In this document: positions 61,308 through 64,000 of the stretch, piece by piece
How the letters are laid out: each line of letters begins with the position of its first letter
How positions within the stretch are numbered: the stretch's first letter is position 1
Assembly: GCA_009731375.1 (NCBI GenBank)
Contig: BJOX01000097.1
Span: 33,959 to 97,958, forward strand
Source: Paulinella micropora
Lineage: Eukaryota > Cercozoa > Imbricatea > Euglyphida
DNA length: 64,000 bases
Direction: 5' to 3'
Notes under the pieces: model-generated
Database searches by the model: none
What the model was told of the DNA's origin: nothing
The model's input: only the letters and a program-made list of their open reading frames with translations
Position numbers and translations under genes: made by a program

Positions 61308-61638
61308 GATAACTCAGTGTCCTAACGATGTGAAGACTGAGGAATACCTAAAGTAGGGACTCCGTAGCCTCCAGACCGTGACCAAGGATAACCGACTCCC
61401 GACAGACCGGAACGGTATATAAGTATCATTTTCAGTGTCATTATATCAGTAGTACCGGGTGGGCCGGCATAACTTATGATACTTCTCCCCCCCAAGCGCG
61501 CTCGGTGGCACCCCTATGCGCGCGAGAAGTCTACTACAACTCAAGGAAGCGGCCCGGTCAGTTACGACCAACCTCGGACGGAGGCTCCGAGGCTGGATGA
61601 TACAAATCACGAGACTCCAACTCAGTGATGCAAATGTA
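61308..61638. other. Unique sequence right of the outer retrotransposon
   Basis: Mixed GC-rich and AT-rich sequence without ORFs of note. I see no recognisable feature. Confidence 0.4.
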
Positions 61639-61929
61639 GTATTACTTGGTACATTTAAGTGTCAAACTCAGCCAGCGAATTTAAGTTAAGTGTCAGATTT
61701 CAGATTAGCAGTCAGATTTTCTAGATTAGTTGTCAGAATTCAAATTAGTTCAATTTAACTGTAATATTTCCTCAGCAAAAATTATGCAGATTTTGCGGAC
61801 GGATATAGCAGTTAAGTTGCAAAAATTTGAATTCTGACCACTAATCTGAAATCTGGCAGCTAATCTGAAATCTGCCACTTAACACAAATTCTATGGCTGA
61901 GTTTGACACTTGAATGTACACAGTAATAC
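61639..61929. mobile_element. 291-bp inverted-repeat (MITE-like) element
   Basis: Long arms of about 105 bp face each other. The left arm begins GTATTACTTGGTACATTTAAG and the reverse complement of the right arm begins GTATTACTGTGTACATTCAAG; both continue into GTGTCAAACTCAGCC. The centre is AT-rich. There is no coding capacity, and I could not identify a clear target duplication. Confidence 0.65.
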
Positions 61930-62599
61930 GAACCTGAGTAACAGTCGTCGGGCGGCCCGGTACTTGTCACCTCTAGTATCATCTAACTTGCGCCTCTTGA
62001 TGTATCACTGATGATTAATATTAAACAATATTTCAAGTTAGGTCATTCAGCGGCGCCAACACTTATTATTGTATTATATTAACTTGAATACACTGCGTAA
62101 GAATCTGATTTTGAGTAACATGCTTGAGAGTCAAGTCAGTGCGGTGTCATTCAAGTTCGCCAACCGTGACAGTTCGAACGTGCCCCGCCCAGCCCCAGCC
62201 CGGCCGCTGCCGTCGCACGATATTATTAATAATATTATTAATAATATTAATGTTTACTATCATGAATCATGATATTAATAATACAGGTATTAATATTAAT
62301 AGTGTGACCCATCATCAATGAAGTGGTCACGTAAATGGCCCGGCAGTGTTGGAGTCACTCGGCGTCAAGCATAGGAGTCAGGCTGGAGTACTAATATCAG
62401 CCTACGGTTCCCGCAAGCCTGAATATGCAAGTTGAAAGCAGTTGCACATTACTATTAATATTAATATCATCAATATGTCGCCCTCTTGAGAATTGTCACC
62501 TGACTCGAACGCCTCGTGCCCGTGCCACCCTCGAGTGACGTCGCTCTCTCCTTGGTTCCCATGTGCCACACTTTTATTAATACCCGCTGTCTCGTTCCC
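61930..62599. other. Region with (AAT/ATT) runs and no recognised gene
   Basis: ATTATTAATAATATT runs near 62220-62300 among GC-rich words. It is similar in style to 2310-3825. I see nothing else. Confidence 0.4.
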
Positions 62600-62969
62600 C
62601 ATGTATTAATAACAGTTTGTAGCTGAGGGAAAAATGTTACGGAAATTGCGTGGAATTTAATTACTTTTTCCTGAGACTGGGAATTTATGGCTAAATAAGG
62701 GAAATTACACTTATGGATTATGTTTTTACTACTGAGGTATGTTTTGGCATTTGTGCAGGTTGCGGACAAACGAATCGTGTCAGTTTTTAACCAGGTCAAA
62801 GGGATACTCACTACGTTTCTTGCGGGGTTTTCCCTTTGGCTGTTGTTGGGGTTCAAATCTGGCTTTCCTTTCTTTATAGAAGTGGAGGTTAGCTTTGAAC
62901 CAGTTAGGTTCATTTTTGAATTCTTTCGGTTGAGCTCGTAAGGGTAGACCAAGTGTCTCGTTATATACA
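62600..62969 (+). mobile_element. Diverged LTR fragment related to the outer element, opposite orientation
   Basis: Its reverse complement starts TGTATATAACGAGACACTTGG and continues with CCCTTACGAGCTCAA, AACTGGTTCAAAGCTAACCTCC, CCTGCACAAATGCCAAAACATA and TTTCCCTTATTTAGCCAT. Those are close matches to the outer LTR in the same order. No internal region adjoins it, so it is a partial solo LTR. Confidence 0.65.
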
Positions 62970-63039
62970 CGGATTGTGTTTTGTTACTGTTTACTATATT
63001 GTTATATGGATAAAATTATATTTTTCTTATTCTTCTTAT

Positions 63040-63054
63040 TACTACTACTACTAC

Positions 63055-63117
<63 letters not shown>

Positions 63118-63158
63118 TATTATTATTATTATCTTATTATTATTATTAATATTGTTAC

Positions 63159-63221
<63 letters not shown>

Positions 63222-63222
63222 T
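63040..63222. repeat. (ATT)n SSR
   Basis: A trinucleotide array before the SINE-like element at 63228. Confidence 0.9.
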
Positions 63223-63227
63223 ATTAG

Positions 63228-63464
63228 TGGCGCCGCGATAGCCCAGTGGTTAAGGTCTATCATCTGGGACCTATCGCCAGTTCGATTCCCGTCGGTGCCA
63301 GTATTTTCAAAGGATATTTTCTTTGAAAGTATTGGTCTGGAAGGCTTGGAGCTGCCTTGCGGGGGTGTCAGTAGACGAATCGTCAAATCTTCGTACTCCC
63401 CTCGCGGGTGAGACGATGGAGGCACATGTGCAGAAATGCATTCGCCATTGACTGAGAAGCACTA
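63228..63464 (+). mobile_element. tRNA-derived SINE-like element, diverged copy 3
   Basis: Begins TGGCGCCGCGATAGCCCAGT. GGCGCCG and CGGTGCC can pair as an acceptor stem, and A-box (TAGCCCAGTGG) and B-box (AGTTCGATTCC) are intact. The body is diverged (for example TTGAAAGTATTGGTCTGGAAG). The tail is (ATT)n. Confidence 0.7.
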
Positions 63465-63501
63465 TTACTATTATTATTATTATTATTATTAATATTATTA
63501 T

Positions 63502-63734
63502 GGACACCGTGATAGCCCAGTGGTCAGGTTCTACCATCTGGGCCCTGTCGCCAGTTCGATTCCCGTCGGTGCCACCAGTATTTTCATTGAACATACCGGT
63601 CCGTCTGGAAGTGTTGGAACTGCCCTTGCGGGGGTGTCATTAGAGCCTATCGTCAATTCTTCGTACTCCCCTCACGGGTGAGACGATGGAGGCGCATGTG
63701 CAGATTTGCATCAGCCATTGACAGAGAAGCACTA
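63502..63734 (+). mobile_element. tRNA-derived SINE-like element, copy 4
   Basis: Closely matches the two copies at 6503-7013, starting GGACACCGTGATAGCCCAG and ending AGAAGCACTATT, with a (TTA)n tail. With copy 3 it forms a second head-to-tail pair. Confidence 0.75.
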
Positions 63735-63774
<40 letters not shown>

Positions 63775-64000
63775 CGGCATGAACACGTCATTTTTACTTA
63801 CTAACTATCATATTACTGTAAGACTTAAGGTCTGTTGTAGGGGAATGATATAATCATAGTAATATTAGCCGCCATTTGCTCGGCGAATCCATGTCCGTTG
63901 TGATACAACTTGTATTATTCGTGCATATGATGAGCTTGTGATAAAACTTGTATTATTCATGCATATCATGAGCCTAATATGAGAATAGTAATATGATATT
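63735..64000. other. (TTA)n tail then AT-rich sequence
   Basis: After the tail (to 63771) there is an AT-rich stretch with a duplicated TTGTGATA(A/C)AACTTGTATTATTC at about 63897 and 63935. No gene is seen. Confidence 0.6.

Noticed and set aside
63228-63302. A functional tRNA gene
   Set aside because: The acceptor halves can pair, but the canonical D-stem and T-stem cannot both form together with it, and the same sequence recurs with a common non-tRNA body and a TTA tail, which fits a SINE.

Overview
This is eukaryotic nuclear DNA. It has spliceosomal introns with GT..AG borders and pyrimidine-rich 3' ends, two Ty3/gypsy-type LTR retrotransposons, tRNA-derived SINE-like elements, foldback/MITE-like elements and an extraordinary load of simple-sequence repeats (SSRs). 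The lineage is uncertain. A protist or alga with an SSR-inflated genome is my guess, but nothing in the window fixes it. No prokaryotic features are seen. Seven N-gaps occur, all at homopolymers or SSRs, so array lengths are unreliable.

Three host genes can be read by following splice sites and codon phase. Gene A (+, about 52-4269) has at least four phase-0 exons and no recognised function. Gene B (-, exons from 28907 down to 21213, perhaps to 7876) encodes a coiled-coil, Glu/Gln-rich protein; eight junctions keep the frame across introns made almost wholly of SSRs, and if the last exon belongs to it one intron is about 13 kb and holds an 11-kb AAAG array. Gene C (+, 31460-40592) is a seven-exon model of 559 residues ending in a canonical RING-H2 finger, so probably an E3 ubiquitin ligase. 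Genes B and C are divergent.

The most unusual feature lies in the introns of B and C. They contain repeated 'echoes' of the neighbouring exon edges. Copies of an exon's 3' end, with its splice donor, trail into the downstream intron, and copies of an exon's 5' end, with its acceptor, precede the exon. The echoes are separated by tri- to dodecanucleotide SSRs. This rule holds for at least seven exon edges on both strands.

The right third (41203-61303) is a nested pair of LTR retrotransposons. The outer, older element has about 700-bp LTRs, a CAAT target duplication and a frameshifted pol. It is interrupted by a nearly intact inner element (48439-58824; 246-bp LTRs with three visible differences; ACAT target duplication). 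The inner element encodes Gag (837 aa, CCCH zinc finger plus RGG tail), then an in-frame UGA followed by CGG, then Pol (protease, RT, RNase H, integrase and a long conserved C-terminal extension). The layout suggests stop-codon readthrough between gag and pol.

The remaining space holds local tandem repeats (at about 1.1, 5.2-6.4 and 19.7-21.2 kb), two copies of a double-hairpin element, two tandem SINE pairs (6.5-7.0 and 63.2-63.7 kb), a 291-bp inverted-repeat element (61.6 kb), a PD-(D/E)XK nuclease remnant inside a gene C intron, and AT-rich sequence where I see nothing further.
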